Shown here piece by piece: positions 45,602-61,063 of a stretch of DNA of 64,000 nt. The position numbers and the translations under genes are program-made. The stretch's first letter is position 1, and every line of letters starts with the position of its first letter. The notes under the pieces are model-generated. The model searched no databases, was not told the DNA's origin, and was given only the letters and a program-made list of their open reading frames with translations. The stretch is from the NCBI GenBank assembly GCA_032622095.1, contig CP136064.1:261991863-262055862 (forward strand), in the 5' to 3' direction. Source of the DNA: Siphonodentalium dalli (Eukaryota > Mollusca > Scaphopoda > Gadilida > Siphonodentaliidae).

Positions 45602-48600
45602 TGAACATGAATGTCTATACCCCCGATAATAATGAACATGACTGTCTATATTTTCGATATTAATGAACATGACTGTCTTTACCCTCGATATTAATGAACA
45701 TGACTGTCTATACCCCCGATAATAATGAACATGACTGTCTATACCCCCTATAATAATGAACATGACTGTCTATACCTTCGATATTAATGAACATGACTGT
45801 CTTTACCCTCGATATTAATGAACATGACTGTCTATACCCCGATAATAATGAACATGACTGTCTATACCCCCGATAATAATGAACATGACTGTCTATACCC
45901 CGATAATAATGAACATGACTGTCTTTACCCTCGATATTAATGATCATGACTGTCTATACCCCCGGTAATAATGAGCATGACTGTCTATACCTTCGACATT
46001 AATGAACATGACTGTCTATACCCCGATAATAATGAACATGACTGTCTATACCCCCGATAATAATGAACATGACTGTCTATACCCCGATAATAATGAACAT
46101 GACTGTCTATACCTCCGATAATAATGAACATGACTGTCTATACCCCCGATAATAATGAACATGACTGTCTATACCCTCGATAGTAATGAACATGACTGTC
46201 TATACCCCCGATATAAATGAACATGACTGTCTATACCCCCGATAATAATGAACATGACTGTCTATAACTCCGATAATAATGAACATGACTGTCTACACCC
46301 CCGGTAATAATGAACATGACTGTATATACCCCCGATAATAATGAACATGACTGTCTATACCCCCGATAATAATGAACATGACTGTCTATACCCCGATAAT
46401 AATGAACATGACTGTCTTTACCCTCGATATTAATGAACATGACTGTCTATACCCCCGATAATAATGAACATGACTGTCTATACCTTCGATATTAATGAAC
46501 ATGACTGTCTTTACCCTCGATATTAATGAACATGACTGTCTATAACCCCGATAATAATGAGCATGACTGTCTATACCTTCGATATTAATGAACATGACTG
46601 TCTATACCCCCGGTAATAATGAACATGACTGTATATACCCCCGATAATAATGAACATGACTGTCTATACCCCGATAATAATGAACATGACTGTCTATACC
46701 ACTGATAATAATGAACATGACTGTCTATACCCCGATAATAATGAACATGACTGTCTATACCTCCGATAATAATGAACATGACTGTCTATACCCCCGGTAA
46801 TAATGAACATGACTGTATATACCCCCGATAATAATGAACATGACTCTCTATACCCCGATAATAATGAACATGACTGTCTATACCTCCGATAATAATGAAC
46901 ATTACTGTCTATACCTCCTATAATAATGAACATGACTGTCTATACCCTCGATTATAATGAACATGACTGTCTATACCTCCGATAATAATGAACATGACTG
47001 TCTATACCCCCGATAATAATGAACATGACTATCTATACCCCGATAATAATGAACATGACTGTATATACCCCCGGTAATAATGAACATGACTGTCTATACC
47101 CCGATAATAATGTACATGACTGTCTTTACCCCCGATATTAATGAACATGACTTTATATACCCCCGACAATAATGAACATGACTATCTATACCCCGATAAT
47201 AATGAACATGACTGTCTATACCCCCGATAATAATGAACATGACTGTCTATACCCTCGATATTAATGAACATGACTGTATATACCCACGACAATAATGAAC
47301 ATGACTATCTATACCCCGATAATAATGAACATGACTGTCTATACCCCGATAATAATGAACATGACTGTCTATACCCCGATAATAATGAACATGACTGTCT
47401 AACCCCCCGATAATAATGAACATGACTGTCTATTCCCCCGATAATAATGAACATGACTGTCTATACCCAGATAATAGTGAACATGAATGTCTATACCCCG
47501 ATAATAATGAGCATGACTGTCTATACCCCCGATCATAATGAACACGACTGTCTATACCCCGGATAATAATGAACATGACTGTCTATACCCCCGATAATAA
47601 TGAACATGACTGTCTATACCCTCGATTATATTGAACACGAGAGTCTATACCCCCGATATTAATGAACATGACTGTCTATACCCTCGATATTAATGAACAT
47701 GTCTCTAAATACCCCCGGTAATAATGAACATGACAGTCTATACCCCGATAATAATGAACATGACTGTCTATACCCTCGATTATAATGAACATGACTGTCT
47801 ATACCCCGGATAATAATGAACATGACTGTCTATACCCCCGATAATAATGAACATGACTGTCTATACCCTCGATTATATTGAACACTACTGTCTATACCCC
47901 CGATATTAATGAACATGACTTTCTCTACCCCCGATAATAATGAACATGACTGTCTATACCCCCGATAATAATGAACATGACTGTCTATACCCCGATAATA
48001 ATGAACATGACTGTCTATACCCCCGATATTAATGAACATGACTGTCTATACCCTCGATATTAATGAACATGTCTGTATATACCCCCGGTAATATGAACAT
48101 GACAGTCTATACCCCGATAATAATGAACATGACTGTCTATACCCCCGATATTAATGAACATGACTGTCTATACCCCCGATAATAATGAACATGACTGTCT
48201 ATACCCCCGATAATAATGAACATGACTGTCTATACCCAGATAATAATGAACATGACTGTCTTTACCCCCGATAATAATGAACATGACTGTCTATACCCCC
48301 GATATTAATGAACATGTCTGTCCATACCCTCGATATTAATGAACATGTCTATATACCCCCGGTAATAATGAACATGACAGTCTATACCCCGATAATAATG
48401 AACATGACTGTCTATACCCCCGATAATAATGAACTTGACTGTCTATACGCCGGATAATAATGAACATGACTGGCTATACCCCCGATAATAGTGAACATGA
48501 CTGTCTATACCCCCGATAATAATGAACATGATTGTCTATACCCCCGATAATAATGAACATGACTGTCTATACCCCCGATAATAATGAATATGACTGTCTA

Positions 48601-51600
48601 TACCCTCGAGAATAATGAACATGACTGTCTATACCACCGATGATAATGAAAATGACTGTCTATACCCCCATATAATAATGCACATGACTGTCTATACCCC
48701 CCTATAATAATGAACATGACTGTCTATACCCCCGATAATAATGCACATGACTGTCTATACCCCTATAATAATGAACATGACTGTTTATACCCAGATACTA
48801 ATGAACATGACTATCTATACCACCGATAATAATGAACATGACTGTCTATACCCCCGATAATAATGAACATGACTGTCTATACCCCCGATAATAATGAACA
48901 TGACTGGCTATACCCCCGATAATAATGAACATGACTGTCTATACCACCGATAATAATGATAATAATGAACATGACTATCTATGCCCCCGATAATAATGAA
49001 CATGACTATATATTCCCCCGATAATAATGCACATGACTGAATATATCCCCGATAATAATGAACATGACTGGCTATACCCCCGATAATAATGAACATGACT
49101 GTATATACCCCCGATAATAATGAACATGACTGTCTATACCCCGATAATAATTAACATGACTGTCTATACCCCAGATAATAATGAACATGAATGTCTATAC
49201 CCCCGATAATAATGAACATGACTGTCTTTACCCTCGATATTAATGAACATGACTGTCTATACCCCGATAATAATTAACATGACTGTCTATACCCCAGATA
49301 ATAATGAACATGAATGTCTATACCCCCGATAATAATGAACATGACTGTCTATACCTTCGATATTAATGAACATGACTGTCTTTACCCTCGATATTAATGA
49401 ACATGACTGTCTATACCCCCGATAATAATGAACATGACTGTCTATACCCCCTATAATAATGAACATGACTGTCTATACCTTCGATATTAATGAACATGAC
49501 TGTCTTTACCCTCGATATTAATGAACATGACTGTCTATACCCCGATAATAATGAACATGACTGTCTATACCCCCGATAATAATGAACATGACTGTCTATA
49601 CCCCGATAATAATGAACATGACTGTCTTTACCCTCGATATTAATGATCATGACTGTCTATACCCCCGGTAATAATGAGCATGACTGTCTATACCTTCGAC
49701 ATTAATGAACATGACTGTCTATACCCCGATAATAATGAACATGACTGTCTATACCCCCGATAATAATGAACATGACTGTCTATACCCCGATAATAATGAA
49801 CATGACTGTCTATACCTCCGATAATAATGAACATGACTGTCTATACCCCCGATAATAATGAACATGACTGTCTATACCCTCGATAATAATGAACATGACT
49901 GTCTATACCCCCGATATAAATGAACATGACTGTCTATACCCCCGATAATAATGAACATGACTGTCTATAACTCCGATAATAATGAACATGACTGTCTACA
50001 CCCCCGGTAATAATGAACATGACTGTATATACCCCCGATAATAATGAACATGACTGTCTATACCCCCGATAATAATGAACATGACTGTCTATACCCCGAT
50101 AATAATGAACATGACTGTCTTTACCCTCGATATTAATGAACATGACTGTCTATACCCCCGATAATAATGAACATGACTGTCTATACCTTCGATATTAATG
50201 AACATGACTGTCTTTACCCTCGATATTAATGAACATGACTGTCTATAACCCCGATAATAATGAGCATGACTGTCTATACCTTCGATATTAATGAACATGA
50301 CTGTCTATACCCCCGGTAATAATGAACATGACTGTATATACCCCCGATAATAATGAACATGACTGTCTATACCCCGATAATAATGAACATGACTGTCTAT
50401 ACCACTGATAATAATGAACATGACTGTCTATACCCCGATAATAATGAACATGACTGTCTATACCTCCGATAATAATGAACATGACTGTCTATACCCCCGG
50501 TAATAATGAACATGACTGTATATACCCCCGATAATAATGAACATGACTATCTATACCCCGATAATAATGAACATGACTGTCTATACCTCCGATAATAATG
50601 AACATTACTGTCTATACCTCCTATAATAATGAACATGACTGTCTATACCCTCGATTATAATGAACATGACTGTCTATACCTCCGATAATAATGAACATGA
50701 CTGTCTATACCCCCGATAATAATGAACATGACTATCTATACCCCGATAATAATGAACATGACTGTATATACCCCCGGTAATAATGAACATGACTGTCTAT
50801 ACCCCGATAATAATGTACATGACTGTCTTTACCCCCGATATTAATGAACATGACTTTATATACCCCCGACAATAATGAACATGACTATCTATACCCCGAT
50901 AATAATGAACATGACTGTCTATACCCCCGATAATAATGAACATGACTGTCTATACCCTCGATATTAATGAACATGACTGTATATACCCACGACAATAATG
51001 AACATGACTATCTATACCCCGATAATAATGAACATGACTGTCTATACCCCGATAATAATGAACATGACTGTCTATACCCCGATAATAATGAACATGACTG
51101 TCTAACCCCCCGATAATAATGAACATGACTGTCTATTCCCCCGATAATAATGAACATGACTGTCTATACCCATATAATAGTGAACATGAATGTCTATACC
51201 CCGATAATAATGAGCATGACTGTCTATACCCCCGATCATAATGAACACGACTGTCTATACCCCGGATAATAATGAACATGACTGTCTATACCCCCGATAA
51301 TAATGAACATGACTGTCTATACCCTCGATTATATTGAACACGACAGTCTATACCCCCGATATTAATGAACATGACTGTCTATACCCTCGATATTAATGAA
51401 CATGTCTCTAAATACCCCCGGTAATAATGAACATGACAGTCTATACCCCGATAATAATGAACATGACTGTCTATACCCTCGATTATAATGAACATGACTG
51501 TCTATACCCCGGATAATAATGAACATGACTGTCTATACCCCCGATAATAATGAACATGACTGTCTATACCCTCGATTATATTGAACACTACTGTCTATAC

Positions 51601-53010
51601 CCCCGATATTAATGAACATGACTTTCTCTACCCCCGATAATAATGAACATGACTGTCTATACCCCCGATAATAATGAACATGACTGTCTATACCCCGATA
51701 ATAATGAACATGACTGTCTATACCCCCGATATTAATGAACATGACTGTCTATACCCTCGATATTAATGAACATGTCTGTATATACCCCCGGTAATATGAA
51801 CATGACAGTCTATACCCCGATAATAATGAACATGACTGTCTATACCCCCGATATTAATGAACATGACTGTCTATACCCCCGATAATAATGAACATGACTG
51901 TCTATACCCCCGATAATAATGAACATGACTGTCTATACCCAGATAATAATGAACATGACTGTCTTTACCCCCGATAATAATGAACATGACTGTCTATACC
52001 CCCGATATTAATGAACATGTCTGTCTATACCCTCGATATTAATGAACATGTCTATATACCCCCGGTAATAATGAACATGACAGTCTATACCCCGATAATA
52101 ATGAACATGACTGTCTATACCCCCGATAATAATGAACTTGACTGTCTATACGCCGGATAATAATGAACATGACTGGCTATACCCCCGATAATAGTGAACA
52201 TGACTGTCTATACCCCCGATAATAATGAACATGATTGTCTATACCCCCGATAATAATGAACATGACTGTCTATACCCCCGATAATAATGAATATGACTGT
52301 CTATACCCTCGAGAATAATGAACATGACTGTCTATACCACCGATGATAATGAAAATGACTGTCTATACCCCCATATAATAATGCACATGACTGTCTATAC
52401 CCCCCTATAATAATGAACATGACTGTCTATACCCCCGATAATAATGCACATGACTGTCTATACCCCTATAATAATGAACATGACTGTTTATACCCAGATA
52501 CTAATGAACATGACTATCTATACCACCGATAATAATGAACATGACTGTCTATACCCCCGATAATAATGAACATGACTGTCTATACCCCCGATAATAATGA
52601 ACATGACTGGCTATACCCCCGATAATAATGAACATGACTGTCTATACCACCGATAATAATGATAATAATGAACATGACTATCTATGCCCCCGATAATAAT
52701 GAACATGACTATATATTCCCCCGATAATAATGCACATGACTGAATATATCCCCGATAATAATGAACATGACTGGCTATACCCCCGATAATAATGAACATG
52801 ACTGTATATACCCCCGATAATAATGAACATGACTGTATATACCCCCGATAATAATGAACATGACTGTATATATCCCCGATAATAATGAACATGACTGTCT
52901 ATACCCCCGATAATAATGAACATGACTGTCTATACCCCCTATAATAATGAACATGACTGTCTATACCCCCGATAATAATGAACATGACTCAATATATACC
53001 GACAATATTG
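45602..53010. repeat. Higher-order tandem duplication, 3703-bp period
   Basis: Sequence from about 45.60 to 49.30 kb recurs almost unchanged 3703 bp downstream. Rare variant units recur at the same spacing. AATGTACATG is at about 47.11 and 50.81 kb, CCGGTAATATGAAC at 48.09 and 51.79 kb, and ATAATGATAATAATG at 48.95 and 52.65 kb. This shows large-block duplication inside the array. Confidence 0.9.
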
Positions 53011-53539
53011 AACATGACTGTCTATACCCCCAATAATAATGAACATGACTGTCCATACCCCCGATAATAATGAACATTACTGTCTATATCACCGATAATA
53101 ATGAACATGACTGTCTATACCCCCGATAATAATGAACATGACTGTCTATACCCCGATAATAATGAACATGACTGTTTGTACCCCGATAATGAACATGACT
53201 GTCTATACCCCCGATAATAATGAACATGACTGTTTATACCCCCGATAATAATGAACATGACTGTCTATACCCCCGATAATAATGAGCATGACTGTTTATA
53301 CCCTCGATAATAATGAACGTGACTGTCTATACCCCCGATAATAATGAACATGACTGGCTATACCCCCGATAATAATGAACATGACTGTCTATACCCCGAT
53401 AATAATGAACATGACTGTCTATACCCCCGATAATAATGAACATGACTCTCTATACCCCCTATAATAATGGACATGACTGTCTATACCCTCGATAATAATG
53501 AACATGACTGTCTATACCCCCAATAATAATGAACATGAC

Positions 53540-56300
53540 TGTCTATACCCCGATAATAATGAACATGACTGTATATACCCCCGGTAATAATGAACATGAC
53601 TGTCTATACCCCGATAATAATGTACATGACTGTCTTTACCCCCTATATTAATGAACATGACTGTCTATTCCCTCCATATTAATGAACATGACTGTATATA
53701 CCCCCGACAATAATGAACATGACTATCTATACCCCGATAATAATGAACATGACTGTCTATACCCCCGATAATAATGAACATGACGGTCTATACCCTCGAT
53801 ATTAATGAACATGACTGTATATACCCACGACAATAATGAACATGACTATCTATACCCCGATAATAATGAACATGACTGTCTATACCCCGATAATAATGAA
53901 CATGACTGTCTATACCCCGATAATAATGAACATAACTGTCTAACCCCCCGATAATAATGAACATGACTGTCTATTCCCCCGATAATAATGAACATGACTG
54001 TCTATACCCAGATAATAGTGAACATGAATGTCTATACCCCGATAATAATGAGCATGACTGTCTATACCCCCGATCATAATGAACACGACTGTCTATACCC
54101 CGGATAATAATGAACATGACTGTCTATACCCCCGATAATAATGAACATGACTGTCTATACCCTCGATTATATTGAACACGACAGTCTATACCCCCGATAT
54201 TAATGAACATGACTGTCTATACCCTCGATATTAATGAACATGTCTCTAAATACCCCCGGTAATAATGAACATGACAGTCTATACCCCGATAATAATGAAC
54301 ATGACTGTCTATACCCTCGATTATAATGAACATGACTGTCTATACCCCGGATAATAATGAACATGACTGTCTATACCCCCGATAATAATGAACATGACTG
54401 TCTATACCCTCGATTATATTGAACACGACTGTCTATACCCCCGATATTAATGAACATGACTTTCTCTACCCCCGATAATAATGAACATGACTGTCTATAC
54501 CCCCGATAATAATGAACATGACTGTCTATACCCCGATAATAATGAACATGACTGTCTATACCCCCGATATTAATGAACATGACTGTCTATACCCTCGATA
54601 TTAATGAACATGTCTGTATATACCCCCGGTAATATGAACATGACAGTCTATACCCCGATAATAATGAACATGACTGTCTATACCCCCGATATTAATGAAC
54701 ATGACTGTCTATACCCCCGATAATAATGAACATGACTGTCTATACCCCCGATAATAATGAACATGACTGTCTATACCCAGATAATAATGAACATGACTGT
54801 CTTTACCCCCGATAATAATGAACATGACTGTCTATACCCCCGATATTAATGAACATGTCTGTCTATACCCTCGATATTAATGAACATGTCTATATACCCC
54901 CGGTAATAATGAACATGACAGTCTATACCCCGATAATAATGAACATGACTGTCTATACCCCCGATAATAATGAACTTGACTGTCTATACGCCGGATAATA
55001 ATGAACATGACTGGCTATACCCCGATAATAGTGAACATGACTGTCTATACCCCCGATAATAATGAACATGATTGTCTATACCCCCGATAATAATGAACAT
55101 GACTGTCTATACCCCCGATAATAATGAATATGACTGTCTATACCCTCGAGAATAATGAACATGACTGTCTATACCACCGATGATAATGAAAATGACTGTC
55201 TATACCACAATATAATAATGCACATGACTGTCTATACCCCCCTATAATAATGAACATGACTGTCTATACCCCCGATAATAATGCACATGACTGTCTATAC
55301 CCCTATAATAATGAACATGACTGTTTATACCCAGATACTAATGAACATGACTATCTATACCACCGATAATAATGAACATGACTGTCTATACCCCCGATAA
55401 TAATGAACATGACTGTCTATACCCCCGATAATAATGAACATGACTGGCTATACCCCCGATAATAATGAACATGACTGTCTATACCACCGATAATAATGAT
55501 AATAATGAACATGACTATCTATGCCCCCGATAATAATGAACATGACTATATATTCCCCCGATAATGATGCACATGACTGAATATATCCCCGATAATAATG
55601 AACATGACTGGCTATACCCCCGATAATAATGAACATGACTGTATATACCCCCGATAATAATGAACATGACTGTATATACCCCCGATAATAATGAACATGA
55701 CTGTATATATCCCCGATAATAATGAACATGACTGTCTATACCCCCGATAATAATGAACATGACTGTCTAAACCCCCTATAATAATGAACATGACTGTCTA
55801 TACCCCCGATAATAATGAACATGACTCAATATATACCGACAATATTGAACATGACTGTCTATACCCCCGATAATAATGAACATGACTGTCCATACCCCCG
55901 ATAATAATGAACATTACTGTCTATATCACCGATAATAATGAACATGACTGTCTATACCCCCGATAATAATGAACATTACTGTCTATACCCCGATAATAAT
56001 GAACATGACTGTCTGTACCCCGATAATGAACATGACTGTCTATACCCCCGATAATAATGAACATGACTGTTTATACCCCCGATAATAATGAACATGACTG
56101 TCTATATCCCCGATAATAATGAGCATGACTGTTTATACCCTCGATAATAATGAACGTGACTGTCTATACCCCCGATAATAATGAACATGACTGGCTATAC
56201 CCCCGATAATAATGAACATGACTGTCTATACCCCGATAATAATGAACATGACTGTCTATACCCCCGATAATAATGAACATGACTCTCTATACCCCCAATA
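53540..56300. repeat. Third higher-order copy, 2.81-2.84 kb offset
   Basis: The second half of the 3703-bp block is copied again. AATGTACATG is at 53.62 kb, CCGGTAATATGAAC at about 54.63 kb and ATAATGATAATAATG at 55.49 kb, offset by 2807-2838 bp from the previous copies. The offset changes because one extra 31-bp unit is present here at about 53.66 kb. An older related block begins near 44.5 kb. Confidence 0.88.
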
Positions 56301-56467
56301 ATAATGAACATGACTGTCTATACCCCCGATAATAATGAACATGGCTGTCTATACCACCGATATTAATGGACATGACTGTATATACCCCCGATAATAATTA
56401 ACATGACTGTCTATACCCCCGATAATAATGAACATTACTGTCTATACCCCGATAATAATGAACATGA

Positions 56468-57628
56468 TTTTATGGTGCCCATATTCAGAATGAGCAATGG
56501 ATGATGCCACAGTGTCCTGGGCCCACAAACAAGGTACCCTGCCTTGCTCACCGGAAGCTTACATTCCGCTAATGATGAACAGACAGTCTGCCGTCAGAGC
56601 AGTTTTAGCCAGTAAAAAATATAAATAGTATAAATAAAATTGTAGAGAACCCTGAATCTCATGAATTGCTTACAAAGCACAACATGTGCAACTTTTAATC
56701 CCACTCGCAGTCGTGGCCAGGTTATTTTGTTTATATAATCTTCGGAGGTGCCGTTGTTGTCAGCGAGAGGTATCGGAATCCACCGAGATCGCAGCAGCCG
56801 CACGAATTACTATATTTTACAGATTCCCGCGTTATCATAACAGCCACGTTTATATCTCCGTGGCTGATATTTTAGTATTATATGCATATCACAAAATTCC
56901 CCGGACTATGTATAGGTTATATCAATCAATAATGATCTCTTGGACCGAAGAATCATAGTTGTGGTATGTCCGTCAAAATTGGGAGGTATAGAACCTGTCC
57001 GAAAATTCAAATTGGCCGCGTTCACGTTGTATAATTGTAGCATGTCCGTCATCAATGGGAAGTAACGAACTTTTCCGAAAATACTATTTTTATTTTTTAC
57101 TGGCTAAAACTGCTCTGACGGCAGACTGTCTGTTCATCATTAGCGGAATGTAAGCTTCCGGTGAGCAAGGCAGGGTACCTTGTTTGTGGGCCCAGGACAC
57201 TGTGGCATCACCCATTGCTCATTCTGAATATGGGCACCATAAAACCAACTTTGGTTATAATTTAAAGGTATGCATACTAACAATTTTTTATAATTACCTA
57301 CGACAATTTTAAGTTAACTTTTTATAAATGCATTCAATTATAACCATAGTGAATACTATGATTGTTACATAACAATAGTAACAAATAATTCAACCTAAAT
57401 ACAACATTGATAATTAAAAGATATTTGACTAACTTCCAGGGTGCTCTATAATTTTATCTTTTACTTCTGCCTTTTTACTTTTGACTGGCTAAACCTGCTC
57501 CTACGGCAGACTATCTGTTCATCATTAGCATAATACAGCTTCCGGTGAGCAAGGCATGGTACCTTTTTTGTGGGCCCAGGACACTGCGGCATCCCCCATT
57601 GCTCACTATGAATGTGGGCACCATAAAA
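56468..57628. mobile_element. Foldback element with three copies of a 153-bp arm, inside the array
   Basis: The left arm 56468-56620 starts TTTTATGGTGCCCATATTCA. Its reverse complement is at 57092-57244, ending ATATGGGCACCATAAAA. A second reverse-complement copy is at 57475-57628, more diverged, ending TGTGGGCACCATAAAA. The body between the first two arms holds two direct copies of an ATGTCCGTCA...GAACTTTTCCGAAAAT-like segment and a 90-codon frame without known motif. Array units resume directly on either side. No transposase and no clear target duplication. Confidence 0.85.
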
Positions 57629-60600
57629 CAATTAACATGACTGTCTATACCCCGATAATAATGAACATGACTGTCTATACCCCCGATAATAATGAACATG
57701 ACTGTCTTTACCTTCGATATTAATGAACATGACTATCTATAACCCCGATAATAATGAACATGACTGTCTTTACCCTCGATATTAATGAACATGACTGTCT
57801 ATACCCCGATAATAATGAACATGACTGTCTTTACCCCCGATAACAATGAACATGACTGTCTTTACCCTCGATATTAATGAACATGACTATCTATACCCCC
57901 GATAATAATGAACATGGCTGTCTTTACCCTCGATATTAATGAACATGACTGTCTATACCCCGATAATAATGAACATGACTGTCTATACCCCCGATATTAA
58001 TGAACATGACTGTCTATACCCCAGATAATAATGAACATGACTGTCTCTACCCCGATAATAATGAACATGACTGTCTTTACCCTCGATATTAATGAACATG
58101 ACTGTCTATACCCCGATAATAATTAACATGACTGTCTATACCCCAGATAATAATGAACATGAATGTCTATACCCCCGATAATAATGAACATGACTGTCTA
58201 TACCTTCGATATTAATGAACATGACTGTCTTTACCCTCGATATTAATGAACATGACTGTCTATACCCCCGATAATAATGAACATGACTGTCTATACCCCC
58301 TATAATAATGAACATGACTGTCTATACCTTCGATATTAATGAACATGACTGTCTTTACCCTCGATATTAATGAACATGACTGTCTATACCCCGATAATAA
58401 TGAACATGACTGTCTATACCCCCGATAATAATGAACATGACTGTCTATACCCCGATAATAATGAACATGACTGTCTTTACCCTCGATATTAATGAACATG
58501 ACTGTCTATACCCCCGATAATAATGAACATGACTGTCTATACCTTCGATATTAATGAACATGACTGTCTTTACCCTCGATATTAATGAACATGACTGTCT
58601 ATAACCCCGATAATAATGAGCATGACTGTCTATACCTTCGACATTAATGAACATGACTGTCTATACCCCGATAATAATGAACATGACTGTCTATACCCCC
58701 GATAATAATGAACATGACTGTCTATACCTCCGATAATAATGATCATGACTGTCTAACCCCCCCGGTAATAATGAACATGACTGTATATACCCCCGATAAT
58801 AATGAACATGACTGTCTATACCCCGATAATAATGAACATGACTGTCTATACCCCTGATAATAATGAACATGACTGTCTATACCCCCGATAATAATGAACA
58901 TGACTGTCTATAACTCCGATAATAATGAACATGACTGTCTATACCCCCGGTAATAATGAACATGACTGTATATACCCCCGATAATAATGAACATGACTGT
59001 CTATACCCCCGATAATAATGAACATGACTGTCTATACCCCGATAATAATGAACATGACTGTCTTTACCCTCGATATTAATGAACATGACTGTCTATACCC
59101 CCGATTATAATGAACATGACTGTCTATACCTTCGATATTAATGAACATGACTGTCTTTACCCTCGATATTAATGAACATGACTGTCTATAACCCCGATAA
59201 TAATGAGCATGACTGTCTATACCTTCGATATTAATGAACATGACTGTCTATACCCCCGGTAATAATGAACATGACTGTATATACCCCCGATAATAATGAA
59301 CATGACTGTCTATACCCCGATAATAATGAACATGACTGTCTATACCACTGATAGTAATGAACATGACTGTCTATACCCCGATAATAATGAACATGACTGT
59401 CTATACCTCCGATAATAATGAACATGACTGACTATACCCCCGGTAATAATGAACATGACTGTATATACCCCCGATAATAATGAACATGACTCTCTATACC
59501 CCGATAATAATGAACATGACTGTCTATACCTCCGATAATAATGAACATTACTGTCTATACCTCCTATAATAATGAACATGACTGTCTATACCCTCGATTA
59601 TAATGAACATGACTGTCTATACCTCCGATAATAATGAACATGACTGTCTATACCCCCGATAATAATGAACATGACTGTCTATACCCCCTATAATAATGAA
59701 CATGACTGTCTATACCCTCGATAATAATGAACATGACTGGCTGTACCCCCGATAATAATGAACATGACTGTATATACCCCGATAATAATGAACATGACTG
59801 TCTATACACCCTATAATAATGAACATGACTGTCTGTACCCTCGATAATAATGAACATGACTGTCTATACCGTCGATTATAATGAACATGACTGTCTATAC
59901 CTCCGATAATAATGAACATGACTGTCTATACCCCCGATAATAATGAACATGACTGTCTATACCCCTATAATAATGAACATTACTGTCTATACCCCCGATA
60001 ATAATGAACATGACTGTCTATACCCCCGATATTAATGAATATGACTGTCTATACCCCTATAATAATGAGCATGACTGTCTATACCCTCGATAATAATGAA
60101 CATGACTGTCTATACCCCCGATATAAATGAACATGACTGTCTATACCCTCGATAATAATGAACATAACTGGCTATACCCCCGATAATAATACACATGACT
60201 GCCTATACCCCAGATAATAATGAACATGACTGGTTATACCCCCGATAATAATAAACATGACTGTCTATACCCCCTATAATAATGAACATTACTGTCTATA
60301 CCCCTATAATAATGAACCTGACTGTCTATACCCCCGATATTAATGAACATGACTGTCTATACCCTCGATAATAATGAACATGACTGTCTATACCCCATAT
60401 AATAATGAACATGACTGTCTATACCCCCGATATTAATGAACATGACTGTCTATACCCTCGATATTAATGAACATGACTGTATATACCCCCGGTGATAATG
60501 AACATGGCTGTCTATACCCCGACAATAATGAACATGACTGTCTATACCCCCGATAATAATGCACATGACTGTCTATACCCCCGACAATAATGAACATGAC

Positions 60601-61063
60601 TGTCTATACCCCTTATAATAATGAACATGACTGTCTATACCCCCGATAATAATGAACATGACTGTCTATACCCCGATAATAATGATCATGACTGTCTATA
60701 CCCCCTATAATAATGAACATGACTGTCTATACCCCCGATAGTAATGAACATGACTGTCTATACCCCCGATAATAATGAACATGGCTGTCTATACTGGCGA
60801 TAATAATGAACATGACTGTCTATACCCCCGATAATAATGAACATGGCTGTCTATACCCCCGATAATAATGAACATGACTGTCTATACCCCCGATAATAAT
60901 GAACATGACTGTCTATACCCCCGATAATAATGAACATAACTGTCTATACCCCCGATAATAATGAGCATAACTGTCTATACCCCCGATAATAATGAGCATG
61001 ACTGTCTATACCCCCGATAATAATGAACATGACTGTCTATACCCCCCGATAATAATGAACATG
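57629..61063. repeat. Giant 31-bp minisatellite, right block (about 3.4 kb)
   Basis: Same unit and orientation as the left block. Much of 58.15-59.6 kb repeats the variant order of 49.3-50.8 kb (offset 8849 bp, then 8943 bp after a three-unit indel) and 45.6-47.0 kb. The foldback element therefore lies within a formerly continuous array. The last unit ends in AACATG before unique sequence. Confidence 0.96.

Larger units (their letters stand above)
39641..56467. repeat. Giant 31-bp minisatellite, left block (about 16.8 kb)
   Basis: Hundreds of head-to-tail copies of a 31-bp unit made of GACTGTCTATACCCCCG followed by ATAATAATGAACAT. Common variants are four C instead of five (30 bp), GATATTAAT, TTTACCCTCG, GTATATACC and CCCGGTAATAAT. 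The block sits wholly in intron 10. The many 60-95 codon minus-strand frames (MFIIIGGIDSHVHYYRGYRQ-type repeats) are translations of the unit cycling through three frames. Confidence 0.97.

Noticed and set aside
39641-61063. CRISPR-like regular repeat
   Set aside because: Units are directly adjacent, with no unique spacers. The setting is a eukaryotic intron.
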